A stretch of DNA of 64,000 nt from Apricaphanius iberus (Eukaryota; Chordata; Actinopteri; Cyprinodontiformes; Aphaniidae). Position numbers and translations under genes: made by a program. The notes under the pieces were generated by a model. That model ran no database searches, was not told the DNA's origin, and worked only from the letters and a program-made list of their open reading frames with translations. Where the stretch lies: assembly GCA_028564705.1 (NCBI GenBank), contig JAPXFQ010000166.1:2480001-2544000 (forward strand). Reading direction: 5' to 3'. Position 1 is the first letter of the stretch; each line of letters begins with the position of its first letter. Below are positions 1 through 10,542 of this stretch, in pieces.

Positions 1-1139
1 GATTTTTTTTATCTGCTGTGTTGATCAATTCTAGCAAAGATATGCCTATGAGTCAAAATGAATAAAAGCTTTTCTCCATCAAAGAGCTAAAATACCTTTA
101 TCAATGGGAGGAAAAAAAAGCTATCCACTTTAAACAAATGTCACGGACCCCCTACAAGGAGGCACTTTGTCAAACCTCAAGGATAAAACAAAAGGTTAAT
201 CAGACATCACAAACACTCTTCTCAACGGTCTGATGCTGTATTTGTTGTTTGTGAAACAAAAAACTCTCGAGTGTGATATCGATTACTCTAGCTAAGAGAA
301 TCCCAGTAAGATTTTTAGCTAAAATTCAAAAAAGAAAACATCCCAGCAGGCACACTTTGGATGCTTTTTTGACTTTATTGACATTTTAAAATCCCATTTT
401 CCAACTATGAAAAACAAAGAAAAGAAAGTACAGTCGAGTTGTCTCATACCACCCACAGTTCTTTCTCACATATCTATCTGTTTGTTGTCCTCATGGAAGC
501 TCTTATCTGTCTCTGAACTTTTCCCTTTATTTGTGTACCAAATGTGAAAAAAAGAAGTAAACAATGGACCAAATTTCAGCAGTGAGGTCAATGAAAGTGG
601 GACACCGCAGAAGAAGCCTCTCCACTAAAAGAACATTTTAAGTTCCACCATAGGATTAGCAACCTTCTCAGAAGATAAAAAAGTAGGCAAATAAATAAAG
701 GAAGATTGAACTGATACAGTGAAGAACTATAAGAGGCGCCAAACTGAATGAATAACCTTACTGTTCTAGCTGACGGTGGAGTTTTACAGATCAGGCTTGA
801 AACGCAGCAAACCATTTGAATCATGAATCTTACTGGGACAATCATTTTTGCAGCAACCACGGAAGACTTTAATGGTTCTTTGCTGATCCTACAACCAGGA
901 AAGACAACAGGTACGATAATTTTATTTAAACCAGTTTTAAGCTTTCTGAATTTCGTCAGAAAACAAACTAATACTAAACTTGCTTATGTATAGAATCCCA
1001 AAATTCCCTTCTAAGCTGCAACAGGCCATTGTGTCCTAGAATATTTCTTTCACCATTCACATGTCAAATCTAATTGGTGTTTTTGCTCAAAAAATAGGCC
1101 AGCTTGTTATAAATCACTGTTGCTGATAAGATGCTCCAA

Positions 1140-1460
1140 ACATGTGAACCTTTTCACATTTTGCCATGCTACAGCCACAGACTGCATCTTATTATTTTAT
1201 GATGTAGACCAACAAAATGCAGCATGATTATGAATTGGAGGTGAAAAAGATACATTCTTTAAAAGAGTTACATTTATAATTAGACCCCCGAATCAAAACT
1301 TTATAGGAAGACACTTTGCTGTAATTACAGCTACAATTGTTCTAGGACATGTTCCTACCAGCTTTGCACAGTTAGAAACTTTCATTTTTGTCCATCCATC
1401 TTTGCAAATTATCTTACTGAATGTCAATTTTCAAGTCTTTCGATTCTCTATTGAACTGGT
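1140..1460 (+). mobile_element. MITE-like repeat of the ttttgccatgctacagccac family
   Basis: The words ttttcacattttgccatgct, atgtagaccaacaaaatgca and attacagctacaattgttct resemble a common fish DNA-transposon repeat. A related copy lies at about 52551-52800. Confidence 0.5.
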
Positions 1461-1699
1461 GTCTGGTCTTTGACTGGGTTATTCTAACATTTGAACATGC
1501 TTCGTCCAGGGATGGACTGGGACAATAATTCAGACTGGAAATTTGATACCACCACAGTTCTACCACCACACAATTAACGCAAAGCATTAAGAGCGAGTTT
1601 GATGTCTACAGACATAAGAGAGTAACATAAAACAAAGGCTACTCATGAGCTCTGCAGCAATAACCTACTAAGCCTAAGAGGAGATGGAAAAACAAAACA

Positions 1700-1815
1700 A
1701 AAATGTTGGTTTCTTGTGCGCACAACTTACCATCTCGTGCGCATGAGAAACTATCTTGTGCGCACAAGATAGTAAGCGGTGCACACCACTTAGTAACATG
1801 TGTGCACAAGATACT
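1700..1815. repeat. Palindromic gtgcgcac repeat cluster
   Basis: Four related words (tgcgcacaacttaccatctc, gtgcgcatgagaaactatct, tgtgcgcacaagatagtaag, tgtgtgcacaagatac) follow one another. Positions 1750-1773 form a perfect 24-bp palindrome centred on tgcgca. Confidence 0.85.
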
Positions 1816-3718
1816 TTATACTGCGTAAACAAGGGCGTCAGTTCGTTTTTAAAATTGCTAGAGACAAAAACCATAAGCTTAAGAGTAGTTTGAAGACTGC
1901 AGAAGACATTTACTAATGTATGAGCCATGACTACATATATTGTGTATCAATCACTGGGTTTACATTTTGTTTGGTTGGGATGGTGATGGTAAGAGGAATC
2001 ACTTGGGTACAGGCGGTGACATTAAGAAGCAGCTGTCACTAATAGTTTTTTTTTTATAGAAATAGAGGAGAGCTGGGTAGCCTTAGTTTTTGTTGACCGT
2101 CGGACATAGAGTTTATTTCCCCTCATTGTGTCAGATCGTAATATGTTCAAAGTGTATGATCCAAATCGGGATCCGGTCATCATACTCTGTAAACAGCAGT
2201 AAAGTTTGTAAATACTTGGGGAAATAATTATTTATGTGGCTCTAAAGGCATCTGAAGTTAATGAAGTCCAATTAGCCTATGCAGATTTCTTTCCTTCTTC
2301 CTGATACTTCTAGTTTCAAGCAATGAACATTTAATAATAGTAATGTTATATTGCTTGGAAGATGCGTGTACCACCATGCGCCATTGGTGAATGAACACAT
2401 GGAGCAAGTGACGCTGTATGTTGAAACACCAGCGATTCACCCTTTGATACTGCGATGACAGAATACCTCTTCAGAATTCAACTCTCTCCTTACCTGTGAA
2501 GACTCTGCATTATTTCCCATCTTGCTGACCTCTGGTATTATTTATCCTCCCTGATTCTGATCTTTCTAGTGTGGTAATGAAGATATTAAAATGTGGAAAG
2601 TAAATTTTGAAATATAATTAGGATGGGTAGGAGTGAAAATACTGTGAAAATTAGCCTCGAAATCCGTTTTGTGTCATTTATATTTTTTCACAGACTATTC
2701 TATTTTCACCATGCATACCCTCCCTGACCTTGCTGTCTTTTTTGACAATAAAAGCAGAGATGTAGGATGGATTGTTTAATTGAAGATCAAGCATGACCAG
2801 ACCTGATCATCGGCCAGTAAGGCTACCAAATAAAATGACCCGGTCCTCCCAATGGCCAGTCCGAATCTGCTTCCGTCTGTTCCAATGTAGATATGAATGC
2901 ATGTTTGAAGTATTTCTGCTGTAAGGTGGAAATATTTCCAAGCCTATATCGTTTGGAATTCCCTTGTTGCTGAACATGTGCTATACAAATGAAATAGCCT
3001 TGCCTTGATCAAAAATTTAAAAGGGTTTTCTTCCATTATTGCCTTTCTTGTCTATCGTCCCAAGAGCCGCTACCCTGTCCTGTTTCAAAGCATCTCCACA
3101 GCTGGATTCCGCCACCATGTTTTGCAGTGGGGATGACATGTGCAGCGCCATGCATGCCTATCATTTTCCTTCAATACTGCATTCTACATTTACATTAAAA
3201 ACTTCAGTTTCATTTTTATCTCACCTGTCAACTGTGTTTTTTGGTTTTAAAGAAGACTTCACAGAACAGTTGGATTTATGGTAGTATACGACTGCACACA
3301 GAGGTAGACTTCTGAAAGTAATTAGCTGTACTGGACTTATTGAAGGATATCAAAGTTGTGGGGAGCAGCTTCTTTCATTTGCTCACTATAACTTAGTTTA
3401 AAAAAATTTAAAATAATTTTGGTTCCCCTTTACAATACATTTGTCTATCACATAAAAATTGTGATAAATAAGCTTGTAATTGTAATATGGCAAAAACTTT
3501 CAGTTTATTATATTAAAATGCATTACACATCAATTATCATCAGTTTACATTTCATAATTCTTCTCTGATCTAAATAAAAAAATATTCCAATTAAGCCTCT
3601 GTGGTGCTGAATCAGGCCCTTTCTCGTGTTTTAAATGGAGCACTTTTATCACCAGGCTGCTCTTCAAATCCATATAACTGCGAGGCAAACGTATTCTAAT
3701 CTCTTAATTCAATCTAAC

Positions 3719-3730
3719 TGATCTTTGACC
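3719..3730 (-). promoter_or_regulatory. Possible DR1 nuclear-receptor site
   Basis: tgatctttgacc, on the minus strand ggtcaaagatca, is two AGGTCA-like half sites one base apart. HNF4, RXR and PPAR dimers use such sites. It lies about 0.7 kb upstream of the first exon found. A chance match is quite possible. Confidence 0.3.
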
Positions 3731-4432
3731 ACAGAAAGCCTTTTCCTTGTTAAATCGTAATCCCCAGCTGCCTCATCTGCTTAAACGAAGTGTGCAATTT
3801 ACAGACATTATTGCCTGGGGTCTGTACAGTCTCCACAGCAGCAGTCAAACACTGGCAGCATGTGGTTTAGAGAAACATGGAAGGGAGGTCTGCGTGCCCA
3901 TGTTGAAATTAGCCAAAGGAGAGTAGTGGACTTTCCTTCACATTGACCTCTAGCTGTTTTAATTAAATGGGGAGTTTCCTTCTCCTCCTGAGAAATAACT
4001 GGCAGAGCTCCTCTGAGGGCCCTTGGCATTCACACACAAAGCGGTGATAAGTCTTCTTACTGTATAACCCTGCTTTTAATATCATCAAACTGAACCAAAC
4101 TGAACGATTAAATATACTGCCAGATGATTCTGATGTTCTAAAGTTGTGTCCCTACATACAGTAAAGGTATTCATTTTCACACGGGGAAGATAAGAATTAA
4201 CGTCCCCTAATTGATGAACGGGATCAAGAGTTATAATCTCCATCCTGGAGTCGGTTTGGTGCTAACAGAGCTGATGTTCTCAGGAGGTTACAACAGAGAT
4301 CCCACTGGAGTGAAGTTGTTTTTTTTTCTTTAGGAATGTTTACTATAAATACCTCTATTATTAACCTGGTATTGTTTTTCTCTGCTACTTTATAATCTGT
4401 GAATTCACCCGAGCCATTATCTACATTGTCAG

Positions 4433-4574
4433 CTTCACATACTGATGGTGGTGGAAGTCGCTGCTTTATATATGCAGACAGAGCCACGGGTAAACACTAT
4501 GGAGCATCTAGCTGCGACGGCTGCAAGGGCTTCTTCAGGAGGAGCATTCGCAACAACCAAACATACAGCTGTAG
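4433..4574 (+). pseudogene. hnf4b: hnf4-like exon 2: N-terminal stub and zinc finger 1
   Basis: The acceptor tcag ends at 4432 and the donor gtgagt starts at 4575. The exon reads a Gly/Ser-rich lead, then [19 protein letters not shown], then [20 protein letters not shown]. Family members have CAICGDRATG at this place. Here the second Cys is Tyr (tat, 4471-4473), with Ala to Phe and Gly to Ala beside it. The other three finger-1 cysteines and the P-box CDGCKGFF are kept. The frame stays open upstream to 4396. A weaker acceptor at 4476-4477 (tgcag) has the same phase, but it would need an unseen separate exon for CAICG. Confidence 0.8.
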
Positions 4575-5452
4575 GTGAGTTTGGTCACGCTAAAATTTCT
4601 GCTTCAGTACAAAAAACCCAGAATATTCTATAAGAGACCACGTAAAACTCTTATTAGTGGCGCTGGGGAGGCCCACTTCATATGCTATGAAAGTTTAATA
4701 AAGGCTTTAGTGGCTCCAGGAGGAAACCAGTTAAGTTTAATAAAGTGTCAAAGTTGATGTCACTGGAGTCAGCGTTGGAAGACTAAATATAAAAACTAAA
4801 GTTCCATTGTACAACATCCATGCGGCCTCTTAATTTTTAATGAAGCTGACTACATAAGTAACCCTGAAAGAACAGAGGTATACAAACCCTAGAGAAATCA
4901 TTGAGAGAAAAAGAGTTAATGATCTGAAAATCTGAAGAGCGCTCACACTCAGCCTGGTTTCTCCCTACTAAAAAACATTTTCCCTTTTCCATTGTCAAAA
5001 CATGCATGTCCCGTATGAAAATGTTAATTTCTAGTCCTTGTTGTGTTGTGGATTAATCTAGAAAGATGGTAACAATGGAACTCAACAGCTCAATGAAATT
5101 TTATAATCCAATGTTTCTAAATGCTTGTTCAAAGTCAGCAAGTTGATGCAATTGGCTGGATTTCCTCAGATCAAACTTTTTTTTACCAATTGATGCTCCC
5201 ATATTATAAATTGCAAAGGGCCATCAGTGCCATTATTTTGAATATGCTTTACACAAATTAACTAAATCGTAATAACTGTGCTAGTTAAATTTGTCTACAC
5301 CTGTAACCACTACAAGGACAACCTGTTCAAACTGGAGGTACATATTAGCCAGTTAAGAGAGGATGTAAGACAAAACATGTTCATTCAGCATATGTGGTCA
5401 TAGTTTATCATATTGAAAACCTGCACTTTACTATGGTATCCATTTTTTTCAG

Positions 5453-5547
5453 GTTCAACCGGCAATGTATTGTGGACAAAGACAAAAGGAACCAGTGTCG
5501 TTACTGCAGACTGCGTAAATGTTTCAAGGCTGGAATGAGAATGGAAG
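5453..5547 (+). pseudogene. hnf4b: hnf4-like exon 3: zinc finger 2
   Basis: The exon has a tttttttcag acceptor and a gtcaga donor. It reads [20 protein letters not shown] followed by [11 protein letters not shown]. All four finger-2 cysteines and the D-box region are intact, and the exon joins exon 2 through a split Arg codon. There is no lesion in this exon. Confidence 0.9.
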
Positions 5548-6499
5548 GTCAGAACCTCTTCTTTCCAAACAGAAAACATGCCTTCAGTGTTCAGACAGAA
5601 CTCTATAATTAAACCACAAAAGCTTGCATAAATGCTTTAAATTATAATTTTCTTCTTAAAACAATTTTGTTTAAAATCAATTAAGGTTTGCTTCAACTCA
5701 ACCAAAGGAACTTGTTCCGATCTCCAACATGTCACTGTTCATTTTTGTATAGTGCTTGTGTGTGTTGCATATCATTAGCCTTATCTCTTACTGACTGACA
5801 CAGATATGCAGGGAGGAAAGGTCTATTCTCCACACATGAATAATTAAAATTCCTTAGCACGGACTAATATTTGGTTTGCATTTTCCTGGAATTCTGTTTC
5901 TCCCAACACTCTGAAGTGAAGGCCAGAGGCAAAAATTTAAATCTGTACTTCACTAATTTGCCTCATTTCCATAACATGCAGGAACATTACTTCAGAGTTA
6001 AGCTTGAAGCACAGCTTGGGTTGAGCAATTCACGAGACTCTACCGTGCTGGACATTTTATACCTGACCTCTGAGCATGTTAACACAGTTTGCTAAAAATC
6101 TAGACTTCACTGCTGACCCACAAGAAAATCCTTTAGAAAATGTGAAATAAAAGGCAAGATGTCAGTTTATCTCAATGGGGGTGGGGCAAGAGCTCATTTA
6201 CTTTCATATGTAGCCTGATTAATGTTTTCCAAGGCTCTGATGAATGATTGCTCTGAGAGTCCAGATGGTTGTTCATAATGACTCGTGCATATAAATTATA
6301 AAAAAATTATGATATTGCTTCAAGAGAAGCAACAAGCACCCACGCCTTACTTCTGCTTTTATTGTCAGAACTTATGTAAACAGCTGTTCTAAGTAGTTGA
6401 GCTGAAAGAAAAGAAAAAAAATTGGATTTAAACACTAGCTGTTATTATGTAAAGGAGTAATCATAAGGGTTGAATATCTAACAGTGCCTACAAAGGCTT

Positions 6500-6740
6500 C
6501 AGAGAACATTGATTTTACAGCAAGACAATGACCTGAAGCCTCCAGCTAAAGCTACACGGAAATGTTTCAAAGACAAAGTTCATTATATGAAGTGGCCTAG
6601 TCAAAGCCCAGGCCTCCATTTGATAAGGATGTGTGGCCAATGTGAGCTTGACCAGTTTTGCAAGGAAGCATGGACGAAAACTGCATTCTCCACATGTGTA
6701 AACCTTATTGAGACCTATCCACACAGACTCAGTGCTATTA
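6500..6740 (+). pseudogene. Tc1 transposase C-terminal fragment
   Basis: It reads ILQQDNDLKPPAKATRKCF, then MKWPSQSPG and further on ETYPHRLSAII. These correspond to the second catalytic D (QQDND) and the WPSQSPDLNPIEN region of Tc1 transposases. The C-terminal pattern TYPxRL is also typical. A run of G follows at 6773-6788. The fragment lies in intron 3 of the hnf4 remnant. Confidence 0.75.
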
Positions 6741-8294
6741 TTATAGCAAAAGTGGCATACACACTGACTTGAAGGGGGGGGGGGGGGGTAGTCAGATGAT
6801 CCAGCATTTTACCAGCATTTAAACGCATCATGTACACAAAAATCTCGATACGTGGAATGAGTCTCAAAACAAAAGTTGTAACTCTCATTTGTGCGTAAAT
6901 GTGGTTTTGTCTGTGTGTATCAGGCAATTGGTACATATGTGCTTAATGATTTGCATGCGTAGTTGGTTTTGTACTCATAATGTATTGATATTTGTGAGTA
7001 CATTTGACCAAACGCTTGCAAGTACCCGAAGTTACACACAACATTTATTTTATGGTTTACAAAATCAGGTTTTACACATACAAGTACTCAAAGTTACACA
7101 AACAGGCTGACACAAGTTACAATTCAGGTATTTTGAGTCTATTTTCTCTCCATAAACAGGTAAGACATTCATATATTAAATAAAGTAAATCCATATAACA
7201 TTTGTTAATAAAGTACACAATGAAATCACAGGTAATGCATGTCCCCAATTCTAAAGGTGGGGCTAGAGGGAACAGGGGGAGAGGAGGGTTTGGGGGGGGC
7301 CTTGGTACTTTGGAATAAAAAAAATCTACAGTATCTTGCTCAAATACCCTAGACAGCAGCTTTAATTAAAATAAGTTGTAATAACCAATATGTAAATAAG
7401 AAAATGTGATCGTTTCAACCTATTTTTTGAGTAAGCAGCATTATCTCAAATGCACAGGAGAAATAGAATTTTATTTTACTCACAGAAAAACATGGACCAG
7501 GGACTTCTTGGATGCTCTCTTAATGCAATCAATACCACAGCAAGCCATCTTTGTCCAATAAGTACACAATTAGCATCCAAACATGAACAAACACTGGATG
7601 CAGCTGATGGTCAAGTTCAGAGGAACGAAATGTTTTTGGCTGTTACGGGAAGCCGAGGATGCGGCCTTCCATGATGGCGCATCTGACACATGTCAATCAA
7701 AAGGAAAAACCCCTTATTATTTATCATTTTAAACTTAAATTACATCTAATTTAATGAGTTCTAAAAACATTTGAACCCTTTAGAGTTGTCATGAAAGTAA
7801 ACCTGACCCTTTTAAACCTAAAAAAAAGTTTTTTGAACCAGGCTGTAAACATGTTTATTTCTGCTGTGAATTTGGCTTTATTAACATGGGACTCAATGGG
7901 AACTTGATGCTTTTTGAAGCAAGCCCCTAGGACATGAAGGGCTACCTGTAATTTTGTCTCTAGGGTAGGCTTCAATCTTTGTCAGCCGAGTTTTCCCCTT
8001 GGTCACGCACAAACCTGACAGGCTGTAACAATATTAACATGTAAATTAATCAGAGCTTAACATTGTATAGACCTAACACTAAAAAATCAAGAGCAGTGTA
8101 GTTTTAAAAAATGAACTTTTCTTTTGTAGTCTACGTTGTATTCATCTTGAAACAACAGCATCTAACCTGAAGATAGAAAAACTTTGAAAAGGGGGCTAAC
8201 TTTACAGTATACTGTGGAGTGTAGAATATATGACCTGTATATAGAAAAGCTAATAAAATATTCTGTAGAAAGTTTTCCTGGTTTTGATCTCCAG

Positions 8295-8401
8295 CTGTTC
8301 AGAATGAGCGAGACTGCATCAATCCCCACAGAACGAAGGGACAACCAGTAGGAAATCTGTCCATCAACGTGTTGCTGGAGGCAGAGATTAGCGTGCAACA
8401 G
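8295..8401 (+). pseudogene. hnf4b: hnf4-like exon 4: DBD C-terminal extension and hinge
   Basis: The acceptor is atctccag and the donor gttaaa. The exon reads AVQNERDCINPHR, then a hinge ending SINVLLEAEISVQQ. This matches the conserved exon AVQNERDRISTRR...SINALLQAEV of HNF4 in order and phase. The A-box stretch DRISTRR is altered to DCINPHR, which fits relaxed constraint on DNA binding. Confidence 0.85.
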
Positions 8402-9399
8402 GTTAAACACTGCTTAGGATCTCAGATTATCTCTGATGAATACTGATTCTTCTCCTGTCCGTGACTGCTAAATGATCCCTTTCTGTTTTTGGGAACAACT
8501 TAAATAAAGGTCAGAGATGGAGACTAAATCTAGACAGACTCTCCTCGGGTTGGATTTAGTTACTCCTAATTGACAAAAAGGACAAAATTGCACTGGGACC
8601 TCATCTAATCATGACCCATTTGATGTACCGAGAGGTCTGGCATTGAGGTCTTTGCCTTCAAGTACATAATAACAACCAGATATATGTTTTACCATTCAAA
8701 AGGAATGCACAGAAAAAAAACAAGCCCTTAGACCTGATTTGGAAGAATGCAGGCAATTTAAAAAATACAACAACATGTCATTTGAGAAATGCAACATCTA
8801 TAACAAAAGGGCTGGCTTTAAATCATTTTATTCTTATTTATGAATGCTTGAAAATAACTTATGGTTGCCAAGGATTTTGTGAAAAGGCGATCTTTGGCTT
8901 CTTTCTTTCTGTTTTGGGTTGCTTTAGGAACATGACGAGGTAGCACGGCATTCTCAGAGAAACACCAACAAACTCAAGGTCAAGCATTTTTTCACTGTAA
9001 TTTAAACCTAAATCGAGTTAAATAGATTCTACTGTTACCATATATGCTCCCCCAAGACAGAGTCAAATCTCTGAAATACTTGTGCCAACACAATGAAAGT
9101 AATTTAATTATTGAGCATGTATAATGTAGATACTATTGTTAGCTCATATTAAGCCTTGGAAGTGAAACACTTACAAGTTGTTGTGAAAAGTGATGATATC
9201 TAACAATCAACTGCCTTAACAGTTTTCTAATGAAAACCAAGGAAATCAATGTGCAGCTCTATCCAAATAGGAAATGGTTGGAAATAAATGACAATGAACC
9301 ATGTAAACCTTAATTAAACCTATTTAGTAACAACAGACATTCAATAATAATTAGTAATAACGGAAATTCAATGGGTATTAGTCAGCAGTATGTGGAGGA

Positions 9400-9580
9400 T
9401 CTGTTATTATACTAACTCCATGCCTTTTAGCAACCCCTTTAATCAGAATGGAGCATCTGCATTCAATTTTTATGCTCCTCTAATCTGGAACAAGCTTCAG
9501 AAAACTGCAAAACTGCTGAAAAACGGTTTCTTTAAATCAAGATTAAAACCATTTTTGAAAGTTGCCTTTGACAAATAATC
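9400..9580 (+). pseudogene. LINE 3' end fragment
   Basis: It reads NGASAFNFYAPLIWNKLQKT then LKNGFFKSRLKPFLKVAF, the usual C-terminus of fish LINE reverse transcriptase proteins. It is 5' truncated. Confidence 0.6.
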
Positions 9581-9689
9581 ATTAATTCTAGTCTGGATTG
9601 CAACTTTTCATTACTTATCTTTATTATGCCAGTAACCCCTAAACCTCACTAAATAGATTTTGCAGTATGGTCAACAGAAAAAATATCTT

Positions 9690-10445
9690 AAGCATCAGGG
9701 CCGCAGACAACGTTCATGTTTTTAAGAGCAGGCTCAAGACTCACCTTTTTAGCCTAGCCTTTAACTGATTATTATTTATTAACATCTGTTTTATTTGCTC
9801 TGCATGTATTATTTGATTGACTTTTTAGTTTAGCTTTTAACTGGCTATTATTTAATTATTTATCTGCTTTGCATTTTTATTTGATCATATCTTATCATTG
9901 TTTTACACTTTATAATAAAAATGCTATCAGTCTTAACATTTTTATCATTATTTTACTACTTAATCTTATTTTCTACTGTTTATTTTAATATTTTAACTTC
10001 TTATTCTAGTCATCTGTCCAGTGTTTCCTCTGTGGGAGCCCTCTGCATCAGGGGCGGTGGTCAGCTGTAGCTGCCTGGGAGCACTCCAGGTAGTGCTTTG
10101 GTGAAGGTGGGGGTGACAATCCTCCCTCCACAGGGCGCCCTGGGTCAGTGCCTTGGCTTCTGCTGTTGTTCTGCTGCTGCCGATGCAGATGTTGACGTTT
10201 CCTGGCTCATCTATACTCTGCCTGTTGTTGCTTTTATGTTATTTTTGCTTTTATGTGTGTGTGCGCATGGGAGATGGGTTGGGACGGGGGGGTGATTGGG
10301 GGGGGGGGTAAATTGTGATACTGATTTTTATTTTAGGTTGGGAAGGGTGGGGTTCGTGGGGTCATTTTAATCTGTAAAGCACTTTGAGAAGCTATGTAGT
10401 TTGAAAAGTGCTTTATAAATAAAGTTTGATTTGATTATTTGATTT
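9690..10445 (+). mobile_element. 5'-truncated L2-type LINE tail
   Basis: It begins with an ADNVHVFKSRLKTHLFSLAF-like coding end. A long 3' UTR follows, ending cactttgagaagctatgtag and a tttataaataaagtttgatt tail with TTGAT repeats, typical of fish L2 LINEs. Confidence 0.65.
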
Positions 10446-10542
10446 GATGATCTAAACTTAATCAGATTTCTATTCGAAGAGACTAACAATATCTGGAGTC
10501 ATTTCTTTTCACTCAACCAAAAAACAATTCGTTCATAATTAT

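Larger units (their letters stand above)
1..4432. other. Upstream flank or intron 1 of the hnf4 remnant
   Basis: Apart from the repeats at 1140-1460 and 1700-1815 and the DR1-like site, nothing firm is seen. The first hnf4 exon could not be recognised here; it may lie left of the window or be lost. The segment 3600-4030 is less AT-rich than its surroundings and could be conserved non-coding DNA. Confidence 0.5.

Noticed and set aside
4478..4574. A shorter exon 2 starting after the tgcag at 4473-4477, which would avoid the Tyr codon
   Set aside because: The phase fits, but no CAICG-coding exon was found upstream, and HNF4 genes as I know them have no intron there. Kept as the alternative to the lost-Cys reading.
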